NCBI RefSeq assembly: GCF_040807025.1
Contig: NC_090982.1
Location: 89,405,463-89,469,462 of the forward strand
Reading direction: 5' to 3'
Source of the DNA: Struthio camelus
Taxonomy: Eukaryota; Chordata; Aves; Struthioniformes; Struthionidae
Length of the DNA: 64,000 bases
In this document: positions 46,631 to 58,600 of the stretch, piece after piece
Numbering within the stretch: position 1 is the first letter of the stretch
Layout of the letters: each line of letters opens with the position of its first letter
Translations under genes and position numbers: made by a program
The notes under the pieces: model-generated
Told to the model about the DNA's origin: nothing
The model's database searches: none
Seen by the model: the letters and a program-made list of their open reading frames with translations, nothing else

Positions 46631-49380
46631 GCCAGCGTGCCTGAGCCCGAGCCCGAGAGCGGGCTCCTGGGTCCCCGGCGATGGGCCGTGCTGGGGCCGG
46701 CGTGCCTGAGCCCGAGCCCGAGAGCGGGCTCCTGGGTCCCCGGCGATGGGCCGTGCTGGGGCCGGCGTGCCTGAGCCCGAGCCCGAGAGCGGGCTACTGG
46801 GTCCCTAGTGATGGGCCGTGCTGGGGCCGGCGTGCCTGAGCCCGAGCCCGAGAGCGGGCTCCTGGGTCCCCAGTGATGGGCCGTGCTGGGGCCGGCGTGC
46901 CTGAGCCCGAGAGCGGGCTGCTGGGTCCCTAGTGATGGGCCGTGCTGGGGCCGGCGTGCCTGAGCCCGAGCCCGAGAGCGGGCTCCTGGGTCCCCAGTGA
47001 TGGGCCGTGCTGGGGCCAGCGTGCCTGAGCCCGAGCCCGAGAGCGGGCTCCTGGGTCGCTAGTGATGGGCCGTGCTGGGGCCGGCGTGCCTGAGCCCGAG
47101 CCCGAGAGCGGGCTCCTGGGTCCCCGGCGATGGGCCGTGCTGGGGCCGGCGTGCCTGAGCCCGAGCCCGGGAGCGGGCTCCTGGGTCCCCGGTGATGGGC
47201 CGTGCTGGGGCCGGCGTGCCTGAGCCCGAGCCCGAGAGCGGGCTCCTGGGTCCCCGGTGATGGGCCGTGCTGGGGCCGGCGTGCCTGAGCCCGAGCCCGA
47301 GAGCGGGCTCCTGGGTCCCTAGTGATGGGCCGTGCTGGGGCCGGCGTGCCTGAGCCCGAGCCCGAGAGCGGGCTCCTGGGTCCCCGGCGATGGGCCGTGC
47401 TGGGGCCGGCGTGCCTGAGCCCGAGCCCGAGAGCGGGCTCCTGGGTCCCCGGTGATGGGCCGTGCTGGGGCCGGCGTGCCTGAGCCCGAGCCCGAGAGCG
47501 GGCTCCTGGGTCCCTAGTGATGGGCCGTGCTGGGGCCGGCGTGCCTGAGCCCGAGCCCGAGAGCGGGCTCCTGGGTCCCCGGCGATGGGCCGTGCTGGGG
47601 CCGGCGTGCCTGAGCCCGAGCCCGAGAGCGGGCTCCTGGGTCCCCAGTGATGGGCCGTGCTGGGGCCGGCGTGCCTGAGCCCGAGCCCGGGAGCGGGCTC
47701 CTGGGTCCCTAGTGATGGGCCGTGCTGGGGCCGGCGTGCCTGAGCCCGAGCCCGAGAGCGGGCTCCTGGGTCCCTAGTGATGGGCCGTGCTGGGGCCGGC
47801 GTGCCTGAGCCCGAGCCCGAGAGCGGGCTCCTGGGTCCCCAGTGATGGGCCGTGCTGGGGCCGGCGTGCCTGAGCCCGAGCCCAAGAGCGGGCTCCTGGG
47901 TCCCCAGTGATGGGCCGTGCTGGGGCCGGCGTGCCTGAGCCCGAACCCGGGAGCGGGCTCCTGGGTCCCCAGTGATGGGCCGTGCTGGGGCCGGCGTGCC
48001 TGAGCCCGAGCCCGGGAGCGGGCTCCTGGGTCCCTAGTGATGGGCTGTGCTGGGGCCGGCGTGCCTGAGCCCGAGCCCGAGAGCGGGCTCCTGGGTCCCC
48101 AGCGATGGGCCGTGCTGGGGCCGGCGTGCCTGAGCCCGAGCCCGAGAGTGGGCTCCTGGGTCCCCGGCGATGGGCCGTGCTGGGGCCAGCGTGCCTGAGC
48201 CCGAGCCCGAGAGCGGGCTCCTGGGTCCCCGGCGATGGGCCGTGCTGGGGCCGGCGTGCCTGAGCCCGAGCCCGAGAGCGGGCTCCTGGGTCCCCGGCGA
48301 TGGGCCGTGCTGGGGCCGGCGTGCCTGAGCCCGAGCCCGAGAGCGGGCTCCTGGGTCGCTAGTGATGGGCCGTGCTGGGGCCGGCGTGCCTGAGCCCGAG
48401 CCCGAGCCCGAGAGCGGGCTCCTGGGTCCCTAGTGATGGGCCGTGCTGGGGCCGGCGTGCCTGAGCCCGAGCCCGAGAGCGGGCTCCTGGGTCCCCGGCA
48501 ATGGGCCGTGCTGGGGCCGGCGTGCCTGAGCCCGAGCCCGGGAGCGGGCTCCTGGGTCCCCGGTGATGGGCCGTGCTGCGGCCAGCGTGCCTGAGCCCGA
48601 GCCCGAGAGCGGGCTCCTGGGTCCCCGGCGATGGGCCGTGCTGGGGCCGGCGTGCCTGAGCCCGAGCCCGAGAGCGGGCTCCTGGGTCCCCGGCGATGGG
48701 CCGTGCTGGGGCCGGCGTGCCTGAGCCCGAGCCCGGGAGCGGGCTCCTGGGTCCCCGGCGATGGGCTGTGCTGGGGCCGGCGTGCCTGAGCCCGAGCCCG
48801 AGAGCGGGCTCCTGGGTCGCTAGTGATGGGCCGTGCTGGGGCCGGCGTGCCTGAGCCCGAGCCCGGGAGCGGGCTCCTGGGTCCCCGGTGATGGGCCGTG
48901 CTGGGGCCGGCGTGCCTGAGCCCGAGCCCGAGAGCGGGCTCCTGGGTCCCCGGCGATGGGCCGTGCTGGGGCCGGCGTGCCTGAGCCCGAGCCCGGGAGC
49001 GGGCTCCTGGGTCCCCGGTGATGGGCCGTGCTGGGGCCGGCGTGCCTGAGCCCGAGCCCGAGAGCGGGCTCCTGGGTCCCCGGTGATGGGCCGTGCTGGG
49101 GCCGGCGTGCCTGAGCCCGAGCCCGAGAGCGGGCTCCTGGGTCCCCGGCGATGGGCCGTGCTGGGGCCGGCGTGCCTGAGCCCGAGCCCGAGAGCGGGCT
49201 CCTGGGTCCCCGGCGATGGGCCGTGCTGGGGCCGGCGTGCCTGAGCCCGAGCCCGGGAGCGGGCTCCTGGGTCCCCGGCGATGGGCCGTGCTGGGGCCGG
49301 CGTGCCTGAGCCCGAGCCCGAGAGCGGGCTCCTGGGTCCCCGGCGATGGGCCGTGCTGGGGCCGGCGTGCCTGAGCCCGA
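46631..49380 (+). repeat. Higher-order block B (duplicate of block A)
   Basis: Carries the same marker order as block A, with GCCCAAGAGC at 47,880 (45,091 in A) and GTGCTGCGGCC at about 48,573 (45,778 in A). It lacks one of A's 59-bp units, has a 71-bp unit near 48,403, and has GTCGCTAG where A has GTCCCTAG near 47,056. Similarity can be followed to about 49,380, where B has a three-hexamer unit absent from A. Confidence 0.85.
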
Positions 49381-52069
49381 GCCCGAGCCCGAGAGCGGGC
49401 TCCTGGGTCCCCGGTGATGGGCCGTGCTGGGGCCGGCGTGCCTGAGCCCGAGCCCGAGAGCGGGCTCCTGGGTCCCCGGTGATGGGCCGTGCTGGGGCCG
49501 GCGTGCCTGAGCCCGAGCCCGAGAGCGGGCTCCTGGGTCCCCGGTGATGGGCCGTGCTGGGGCCGGCGTGCCTGAGCCCGAGCCCGGGAGCGGGCTCCTG
49601 GGTCCCCGGTGATGGGCCGTGCTGGGGCCGGCGTGCCTGAGCCCGAGCCCGAGAGCGGGCTCCTGGGTCGCTAGTGATGGGCCGTGCTGAGGCCGGCGTG
49701 CCTGAGCCCGAGCCCGGGAGCGGGCTCCTGGGTCCCCGGCGATGGGCCGTGCTGGGGCCGGCGTGCCTGAGCCCGAGCCCGAGAGCGGGCTCCTGGGTCC
49801 CCGGCGATGGGCCGTGCTGGGGCCGGCGTGCCTGAGCCCGAGCCCGGGAGCGGGCTCCTGGGTCCCCGGTGATGGGCCGTGCTGGGGCCGGCGTGCCTGA
49901 GCCCGAGCCCGAGAGCGGGCTCCTGGGTCGCTAGTGATGGGCCGTGCTGGGGCCGGCGTGCCTGAGCCCGAGCCCGAGAGCGGGCTCCTGGGTCCCCGGT
50001 GATGGGCCGTGCTGGGGCCAGCGTGCCTGAGCCCGAGAGTGGGCTCCTGGGTCCCCGGCGATGGGCCGTGCTGGGGCCGGCGTGCCTGAGCCTGAGCCCG
50101 AGAGCGGGCTCCTGGGTCCCCGGCGATGGGCCGTGCTGGGGCCGGCGTGCCTGAGCCCAAGCCCAGGAGCGGGCTCCTGGGTCCCCGGCGATGGGCCGTG
50201 CTGGGGCCGGCGTGCCTGAGCCCAAGCCCAGGAGCGGGCTCCTGGGTCCCCGGCGATGGGCCGTGCTGGGGCCGGCGTGCCTGAGCCCGAGCCCGAGAGC
50301 GGGCTCCTGGGTCCCCGGCGATGGGCCGTGCTGGGGCCGGCGTGCCTGAGCCCGAGCCCGAGAGCAGGCTCCTGGGTCCCCGGCGATGGGCCGTGCTGGG
50401 GCCGGCGTGCCTGAGCCCGAGCCCGAGAGCGGGCTCCTGGGTCGCTAGTGATGGGCCGTGCTGGGGCCGGCGTGCCTGAGCCCGAGCCCGGGAGCGGGCT
50501 CCTGGGTCCCTAGTGATGGGCCGTGCTGGGGCCGGCGTGCCTGAGCCCGAGCCCGAGAGCGGGCTCCTGGGTCCCCGGCGATGGGCCGTGCTGGGGCCGG
50601 CGTGCCTGAGCCCGAGCCCGAGAGCGGGCTCCTGGGTCCCCGGCAATGGGCCGTGCTGGGGCCGGCGTGCCTGAGCCCGAGCCCGGGAGCGGGCTCCTGG
50701 GTCCCCGGTGATGGGCCGTGCTGCGGCCAGCGTGCCTGAGCCCGAGCCCGAGAGCGGGCTCCTGGGTCCCCGGCGATGGGCCGTGCTGGGGCCGGCGTGC
50801 CTGAGCCCGAGCCCGAGAGCGGGCTCCTGGGTCCCCGGCGATGGGCCGTGCTGGGGCCGGCGTGCCTGAGCCCGAGCCCGAGAGTGGGCTCCTGGGTCCC
50901 CAGTGATGGGCCGTGCTGGGGCCGGCGTGCCTGAGCCCGAGCCCGGGAGCGGGCTCCTGGGTCCCTAGTGATGGGCCGTGCTGGGGCCGGCGTGCCTGAG
51001 CCCGAGCCCGAGAGCGGGCTCCTGGGTCCCTAGTGATGGGCCGTGCTGGGGCCGGCGTGCCTGAGCCCGAGCCCGAGAGCGGGCTCCTGGGTCCCCGGCG
51101 ATGGGCCGTGCTGGGGCCGGCGTGCCTGAGCCCGAGCCCGAGAGCGGGCTCCTGGGTCCCCGGTGATGGGCCGTGCTGGGGCCGGCGTGCCTGAGCCCGA
51201 GCCCGAGAGCGGGCTCCTGGGTCCCCGGTGATGGGCTGTGCTGGGGCCGGCGTGCCTGAGCCCGAGCCCGGGAGCGGGCTCCTGGGTCCCCGGCGATGGG
51301 CCGTGCTGGGGCCGGCGTGCCTGAGCCCGAGCCCGGGAGCGGGCTCCTGGGTCCCCGGCGATGGGCCGTGCTGGGGCCGGCGTGCCCGAGCCCGAGCCCG
51401 AGAGCGGGCTCCTGGGTCCCCAGTGATGGGCCGTGCTGGGGCCGGCGTGCCTGAGCCCGAGCCCGAGAGCGGGCTCCTGGGTCCCCGGTGATGGGCCGTG
51501 CTGGGGCCGGCGTGCCCGAGCCCGAGCCCGAGAGCGGGCTCCTGGGTCCCCGGTGATGGGCCGTGCTGGGGCCGGCGTGCCTGAGCCCGAGCCCGAGAGC
51601 GGGCTCCTGGGTCCCCGGTGATGGGCTGTGCTGGGGCCGGCGTGCCTGAGCCCGAGCCCGGGAGCGGGCTCCTGGGTCCCCGGCGATGGGCCGTGCTGGG
51701 GCCGGCGTGCCTGAGCCCGAGCCCGAGAGCGGGCTCCTGGGTCCCCGGCGATGGGCCGTGCTGGGGCCGGCGTGCCTGAGCCCGAGCCCGGGAGCGGGCT
51801 CCTGGGTCCCCGGTGATGGGCCGTGCTGGGGCCGGCGTGCCTGAGCCCGAGCCCGAGAGCGGGCTCCTGGGTCCCCGGCGATGGGCCGTGCTGGGGCCGG
51901 CGTGCCTGAGCCCGAGCCCGGGAGCGGGCTCCTGGGTCCCCGGCGATGGGCCGTGCTGGGGCCGGCGTGCCTGAGCCCGAGCCCGAGAGCGGGCTCCTGG
52001 GTCCCTAGTGATGGGCCGTGCTGGGGCCGGCGTGCCTGAGCCCGAGCCCGAGAGCGGGCTCCTGGGTCC

Positions 52070-53883
52070 CTAGTGATGGGCCGTGCTGGGGCCGGCGTGC
52101 CTGAGCCCGAGAGTGGGCTCCTGGGTCCCCGGCGATGGGCCGTGCTGGGGCCGGCGTGCCTGAGCCTGAGCCCGAGAGCAGGCTCCTGGGTCCCCGGCGA
52201 TGGGCCGTGCTGGGGCCGGCGTGCCTGAGCCCAAGCCCAGGAGCGGGCTCCTGGGTCCCCGGCGATGGGCCGTGCTGGGGCCGGCGTGCCTGAGCCCGAG
52301 CCCAGGAGCGGGCTCCTGGGTCCCCGGCGATGGGCCGTGCTGGGGCCGGCGTGCCTGAGCCCGAGCCCGAGAGCGGGCTCCTGGGTCCCCGGCGATGGGC
52401 CGTGCTGGGGCCGGCGTGCCTGAGCCCGAGCCCGAGAGCGGGCTCCTGGGTCCCCGGCGATGGGCCGTGCTGGGGCCGGCGTGCCTGAGCCCGAGCCCGG
52501 GAGCGGGCTCCTGGGTCCCCGGTGATGGGCTGTGCTGGGGCCGGCGTGCCTGAGCCCGAGCCCGAGAGCGGGCTCCTGGGTCCCCGGCGATGGGCCGTGC
52601 TGGGGCCAGCGTGCCTGAGCCCAAGCCCGAGAGCGGGCTCTTGGGGTCCTAGTGATGGGCCGTGCTGGGGCCGGCGTGCCTGAGCCCGAGCCCGAGAGCG
52701 GGCTCCTGGGTCCCCGGCGATGGGCAGTGCTGGGGCCGGCGTGCCTGAGCCCGAGCCCGAGAGCGGGCTCCTGGGTCCCCGGCGATGGGCCGTGCTGGGG
52801 CCGGCGTGCCTGAGCCCGAGCCCGAGAGCGGGCTCCTGGGTCCCCGGTGATGGGCCGTGCTGGGGCCGGCGTGCCTGAGCCCGAGCCCGGGAGCGGGCTC
52901 CTGGGTCCCCGGCGATGGGCCGTGCTGGGGCCGGCGTGCCTGAGCCCGAGCCCGAGAGCGGGCTCCTGGGTCCCCGGCGATGGGCCGTGCTGGGGCCGGC
53001 GTGCCTGAGCCCGAGCCCGAGAGTGGGCTCCTGGGTCCCCAGTGATGGGCCGTGCTGGGGCCGGCGTGCCTGAGCCCGAGCCCGGGAGCGGGCTCCTGGG
53101 TCGCTAGTGATGGGCCGTGCTGGGGCCGGCGTGCCTGAGCCCAAGCCCGGGAGCGGGCTCCTGGGTCCCCGGTGATGGGCCGTGCTGGGGCCGGCGTGCC
53201 TGAGCCCGAGCCCGGGAGCGGGCTCCTGGGTCCCCGGTGATGGGCCGTGCTGGGGCCGGCGTGCCTGAGCCCGAGCCCGAGAGCGGGCTCCTGGGTCCCT
53301 AGTGATGGGCCGTGCTGGGGCCGGCGTGCCTGAGCCCGAGCCCGAGAGCGGGCTCCTGGGTCCCCGGCGATGGGCCGTGCTGGGGCCGGCGTGCCTGAGC
53401 CCGAGCCCGAGAGCGGGCTCCTGGGTCCCCGGTGATGGGCCGTGCTGGGGCCGGCGTGCCTGAGCCCGAGCCCGAGAGCGGGCTCCTGGGTCCCCGGTGA
53501 TGGGCCGTGCTGGGGCCGGCGTGCCTGAGCCCGAGCCCGAGAGCGGGCTCCTGGGTCCCCGGTGATGGGCTGTGCTGGGGCCGGCGTGCCTGAGCCCGAG
53601 CCCGGGAGCGGGCTCCTGGGTCCCCGGCGATGGGCCGTGCTGGGGCCGGCGTGCCTGAGCCCGAGCCCGGGAGCGGGCTCCTGGGTCCCCGGCGATGGGC
53701 CGTGCTGGGGCCGGCGTGCCCGAGCCCGAGCCCGAGAGCGGGCTCCTGGGTCCCCAGTGATGGGCCGTGCTGGGGCCGGCGTGCCCGAGCCCGAGCCCGA
53801 GAGCGGGCTCCTGGGTCCCCGGTGATGGGCCGTGCTGGGGCCGGCGTGCCCGAGCCCGAGCCCGAGAGCGGGCTCCTGGGTCC
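52070..53883 (+). repeat. Higher-order block C1 (1,814 bp, 28 monomers)
   Basis: Directly followed by its near-identical copy C2. Rare markers recur at exactly 1,814 bp: GAGTGGGC in a 59-bp unit (52,111 and 53,925), TTGGGGTCCT (52,641 and 54,455), TGGGCAGTGC (52,721 and 54,535) and the GATGGGCTGTGCTGG unit (53,562 and 55,376). 1,814 equals 28 units of 65 minus one 6-bp hexamer. Confidence 0.92.
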
Positions 53884-55697
53884 CTAGTGATGGGCCGTGC
53901 TGGGGCCGGCGTGCCTGAGCCCGAGAGTGGGCTCCTGGGTCCCCGGCGATGGGCCGTGCTGGGGCCGGCGTGCCTGAGCCTGAGCCCGAGAGCAGGCTCC
54001 TGGGTCCCCGGCGATGGGCCGTGCTGGGGCCGGCGTGCCTGAGCCCAAGCCCAGGAGCGGGCTCCTGGGTCCCCGGCGATGGGCCGTGCTGGGGCCGGCG
54101 TGCCTGAGCCCGAGCCCAGGAGCGGGCTCCTGGGTCCCCGGCGATGGGCCGTGCTGGGGCCGGCGTGCCTGAGCCCGAGCCCGAGAGCGGGCTCCTGGGT
54201 CCCCGGCGATGGGCCGTGCTGGGGCCGGCGTGCCTGAGCCCGAGCCCGAGAGCGGGCTCCTGGGTCCCCGGCGATGGGCCGTGCTGGGGCCGGCGTGCCT
54301 GAGCCCGAGCCCGGGAGCGGGCTCCTGGGTCCCCGGTGATGGGCCGTGCTGGGGCCGGCGTGCCTGAGCCCGAGCCCGAGAGCGGGCTCCTGGGTCCCCG
54401 GCGATGGGCCGTGCTGGGGCCAGCGTGCCTGAGCCCAAGCCCGAGAGCGGGCTCTTGGGGTCCTAGTGATGGGCCGTGCTGGGGCCGGCGTGCCTGAGCC
54501 CGAGCCCGAGAGCGGGCTCCTGGGTCCCCGGCGATGGGCAGTGCTGGGGCCGGCGTGCCTGAGCCCGAGCCCGAGAGCGGGCTCCTGGGTCCCCGGCGAT
54601 GGGCCGTGCTGGGGCCGGCGTGCCTGAGCCCGAGCCCGAGAGCGGGCTCCTGGGTCCCCGGTGATGGGCCGTGCTGGGGCCGGCGTGCCTGAGCCCGAGC
54701 CCGGGAGCGGGCTCCTGGGTCCCCGGCGATGGGCCGTGCTGGGGCCGGCGTGCCTGAGCCCGAGCCCGAGAGCGGGCTCCTGGGTCCCCGGCGATGGGCC
54801 GTGCTGGGGCCGGCGTGCCTGAGCCCGAGCCCGAGAGTGGGCTCCTGGGTCCCCAGTGATGGGCCGTGCTGGGGCCGGCGTGCCTGAGCCCGAGCCCGGG
54901 AGCGGGCTCCTGGGTCGCTAGTGATGGGCCGTGCTGGGGCCGGCGTGCCTGAGCCCAAGCCCGGGAGCGGGCTCCTGGGTCCCCGGTGATGGGCCGTGCT
55001 GGGGCCGGCGTGCCTGAGCCCGAGCCCGGGAGCGGGCTCCTGGGTCCCCGGTGATGGGCCGTGCTGGGGCCGGCGTGCCTGAGCCCGAGCCCGAGAGCGG
55101 GCTCCTGGGTCCCTAGTGATGGGCCGTGCTGGGGCCGGCGTGCCTGAGCCCGAGCCCGAGAGCGGGCTCCTGGGTCCCCGGCGATGGGCCGTGCTGGGGC
55201 CGGCGTGCCTGAGCCCGAGCCCGAGAGCGGGCTCCTGGGTCCCCGGTGATGGGCCGTGCTGGGGCCGGCGTGCCTGAGCCCGAGCCCGAGAGCGGGCTCC
55301 TGGGTCCCCGGTGATGGGCCGTGCTGGGGCCGGCGTGCCTGAGCCCGAGCCCGAGAGCGGGCTCCTGGGTCCCCGGTGATGGGCTGTGCTGGGGCCGGCG
55401 TGCCTGAGCCCGAGCCCGGGAGCGGGCTCCTGGGTCCCCGGCGATGGGCCGTGCTGGGGCCGGCGTGCCTGAGCCCGAGCCCGGGAGCGGGCTCCTGGGT
55501 CCCCGGCGATGGGCCGTGCTGGGGCCGGCGTGCCCGAGCCCGAGCCCGAGAGCGGGCTCCTGGGTCCCCAGTGATGGGCCGTGCTGGGGCCGGCGTGCCC
55601 GAGCCCGAGCCCGAGAGCGGGCTCCTGGGTCCCCGGTGATGGGCCGTGCTGGGGCCGGCGTGCCCGAGCCCGAGCCCGAGAGCGGGCTCCTGGGTCC
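53884..55697 (+). repeat. Higher-order block C2 (duplicate of C1)
   Basis: Same 28-monomer order as C1 with very few differences (for example GGGCTGTGCTGG near 52,529 in C1 is GGGCCGTGCTGG near 54,343 here). The correspondence ends at about 55,697, where the CCTAGTG of C1 is CCGGTG. Such low divergence indicates a recent unequal exchange. Related but differently spaced markers occur again near 56,324 and earlier near 50,037. Confidence 0.92.
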
Positions 55698-58600
55698 CCG
55701 GTGATGGGCCGTGCTGGGGCCGGCGTGCCTGAGCCCGAGCCCGAGAGCGGGCTCCTGGGTCCCCGGTGATGGGCCGTGCTGGGGCCGGCGTGCCTGAGCC
55801 CGAGCCCGGGAGCGGGCTCCTGGGTCCCCGGCGATGGGCCGTGCTGGGGCCGGCGTGCCTGATCCCGAGCCCGAGAGCGGGCTCCTGGGTCCCCGGCGAT
55901 GGGCCGTGCTGGGGCCGGCGTGCCTGAGCCCGAGCCCGGGAGCGGGCTCCTGGGTCCCCGGTGATGGGCCGTGCTGGGGCCGGCGTGCCTGAGCCCGAGC
56001 CCGAGAGCGGGCTCCTGGGTCCCCGGTGATGGGCCGTGCTGGGGCCGGCGTGCCTGAGCCCGAGCCCGAGAGCGGGCTCCTGGGTCCCCGGTGATGGGCC
56101 ATGCTGGGGCCGGCGTGCCTGAGCCCGAGCCCGGGAGCGGGCTCCTGGGTCCCCGGTGATGGGCCGTGCTGGGGCCGGCGTGCCTGAGCCCGAGCCCGAG
56201 AGCGGGCTCCTGGGTCCCTAGTGATGGGCCGTGCTGGGGCCGGCGTGCCTGAGCCCGAGCCCGAGAGCGGGCTCCTGGGTCCCTAGTGATGGGCCGTGCT
56301 GGGGCCGGCGTGCCTGAGCCCGAGAGTGGGCTCCTGGGTCCCCGGCGATGGGCCGTGCTGGGGCCGGTGTGCCTGAGCCTGAGCCCGAGAGCAGGCTCCT
56401 GGGTCCCCGGCGATGGGCCGTGCTGGGGCCGGCGTGCCTGAGCCCAAGCCCAGGAGCGGGCTCCTGGGTCCCCGGCGATGGGCCGTGCTGGGGCCGGCGT
56501 GCCTGAGCCCGAGCCCAGGAGCGGGCTCCTGGGTCCCCGGCGATGGGCCGTGCTGGGGCCGGCGTGCCTGAGCCCGAGCCCGAGAGCGGGCTCCTGGGTC
56601 CCCGGCGATGGGCCGTGCTGGGGCCGGCGTGCCTGAGCCCGAGCCCGAGAGCGGGCTCCTGGGTCCCCGGCGATGGGCCGTGCTGGGGCCGGCGTGCCTG
56701 AGCCCGAGCCCGAGAGCGGGCTCCTGGGTCCCCAGTGATGGGCCGTGCTGGGGCCGGCGTGCCTGAGCCCGAGCTCGAGAGCGGGCTCCTGGGTCCCCGG
56801 TGATGGGCCGTGCTGGGGCCGGCGTGCCTGAGCCCGAGCCCGGGAGCGGGCTCCAGGGTCGCTAGTGATGGGCCGTGCTGGGGCCGGCGTGCCTGAGCCC
56901 AAGCCCGGGAGCGGGCTCCTGGGTCCCCGGTGATGGGCCGTGCTGGGGCCGGCGTGCCTGAGCCCGAGCCCGAGAGCGGGCTCCTGGGTCCCTAGTGATG
57001 GGCCGTGCTGGGGCCGGCGTGCCTGAGCCCGAGCCCGAGAGCGGGCTCCTGGGTCCCCGGCGATGGGCCGTGCTGGGGCCGGCGTGCCTGAGCCCGAGCC
57101 CGGGAGCGGGCTCCTGGGTCCCCAGTGATGGGCTGTGCTGGGGCCGGCGTGCCTGAGCCCGAGCCCGAGAGCGGGCTCCTGGGTCCCTAGTGATGGGCCG
57201 TGCTGGGGCCGGCGTGCCTGAGCCCGAACCCGGGAGCGGGCTCCTGGGTCCCCGGTGATGGGCCGTGCTGGGGCCGGCGTGCCTGAGCCCGAGCCCGAGA
57301 GCGGGCTCCTGGGTCCCCGGCGATGGGCCGTGCTGGGGCCGGCGTGCCTGAGCCCGAGCCCGAGAGCGGGCTCCTGGGTCCCCGGCGATGGGCCGTGCTG
57401 GGGCCGGCGTGCCTGAGCCCGAGCCCGAGAGCGGGCTCCTGGGTCCCCGGCGATGGGCCGTGCTGGGGCCGGCGTGCCTGAGCCCGAGCCCGAGAGCGGG
57501 CTCCTGGGTCCCCGGCGATGGGCCGTGCTGGGGCCGGCGTGCCTGAGCCCGAGCCCGAGAGCGGGCTCCTGGGTCCCCGGTGATGGGCCGTGCTGGGGCC
57601 GGCGTGCCTGAGCCCGAGCCCGAGAGCGGGCTCCTGGGTCCCCGGCGATGGGCCGTGCTGGGGCCGGCGTGCCTGAGCCCGAGCCCGGGAGCGGGCTCCT
57701 GGGTCCCCAGTGATGGGCCGTGCTGGGGCCGGCGTGCCTGAGCCCGAGCCCGAGAGCGGGCTCCTGGGTCCCCGGTGATGGGCCGTGCTGGGGCCGGCGT
57801 GCCTGAGCCCGAGCCCTAGAGTGGGCTCCTGGGTCCCTAGTGATGGGCCGTGCTGGGGCCGGCGTGCCTGAGCCCGAGCCCGAGAGCGGGCTCCTGGGTC
57901 CCCGGCGATGGGCCGTGCTGGGGCCGGCGTGCCTGAGCCCGAGCCCGAGAGCGGGCTCCTGGGTCCCCAGCGATGGGCCGTGCTGGGGCCGGCGTGCCTG
58001 AGCCCGAGCCCGAGAGCGGGCTCCTGGGTCCCCGGCGATGGGCCGTGCTGGGGCCAGCGTGCCTGAGCCCGAGAGCGGGCTCCTGGGTCCCCGGTGATGG
58101 GCTGTGCTGGGGCCGGCGTGCCTGAGCCCGAGCCCGGGAGCGGGCTCCTGGGTCCCCGGTGATGGGCCGTGCTGGGGCCGGCGTGCCTGAGCCCGAGCCC
58201 GAGAGCGGGCTCCTGGGTCCCTAGTGATGGGCCGTGCTGGGGCCGGCGTGCCTGAGCCCGAGCCCGGGAGCGGGCTCCTGGGTCCCCAGTGATGGGCTGT
58301 GCTGGGGCCGGCGTGCCTGAGCCCGAGCCCGAGAGCGGGCTCCTGGGTCCCCGGCGATGGGCCGTGCTGGGGCCGGCGTGCCTGAGCCCGAGCCCGGGAG
58401 CGGGCTCCTGGGTCCCCAGTGATGGGCTGTGCTGGGGCCGGCGTGCCTGAGCCCGAGCCCGAGAGCGGGCTCCTGGGTCCCTAGTGATGGGCCGTGCTGG
58501 GGCCGGCGTGCCTGAGCCCGAGCCCGAGAGCGGGCTCCTGGGTCCCCGGTGATGGGCCGTGCTGGGGCCGGCGTGCCTGAGCCCGAGCCCGAGAGCGGGC

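Noticed and set aside
52649-56902. 1,417-codon minus-strand open frame (and 608-, 468-, 379- and 329-codon relatives elsewhere in the array)
   Set aside because: It is the translation of the 65-bp satellite through all three phases. There are no conserved domains or splice signals, frame length depends on CCTAG variants, and the plus strand is also repetitive.
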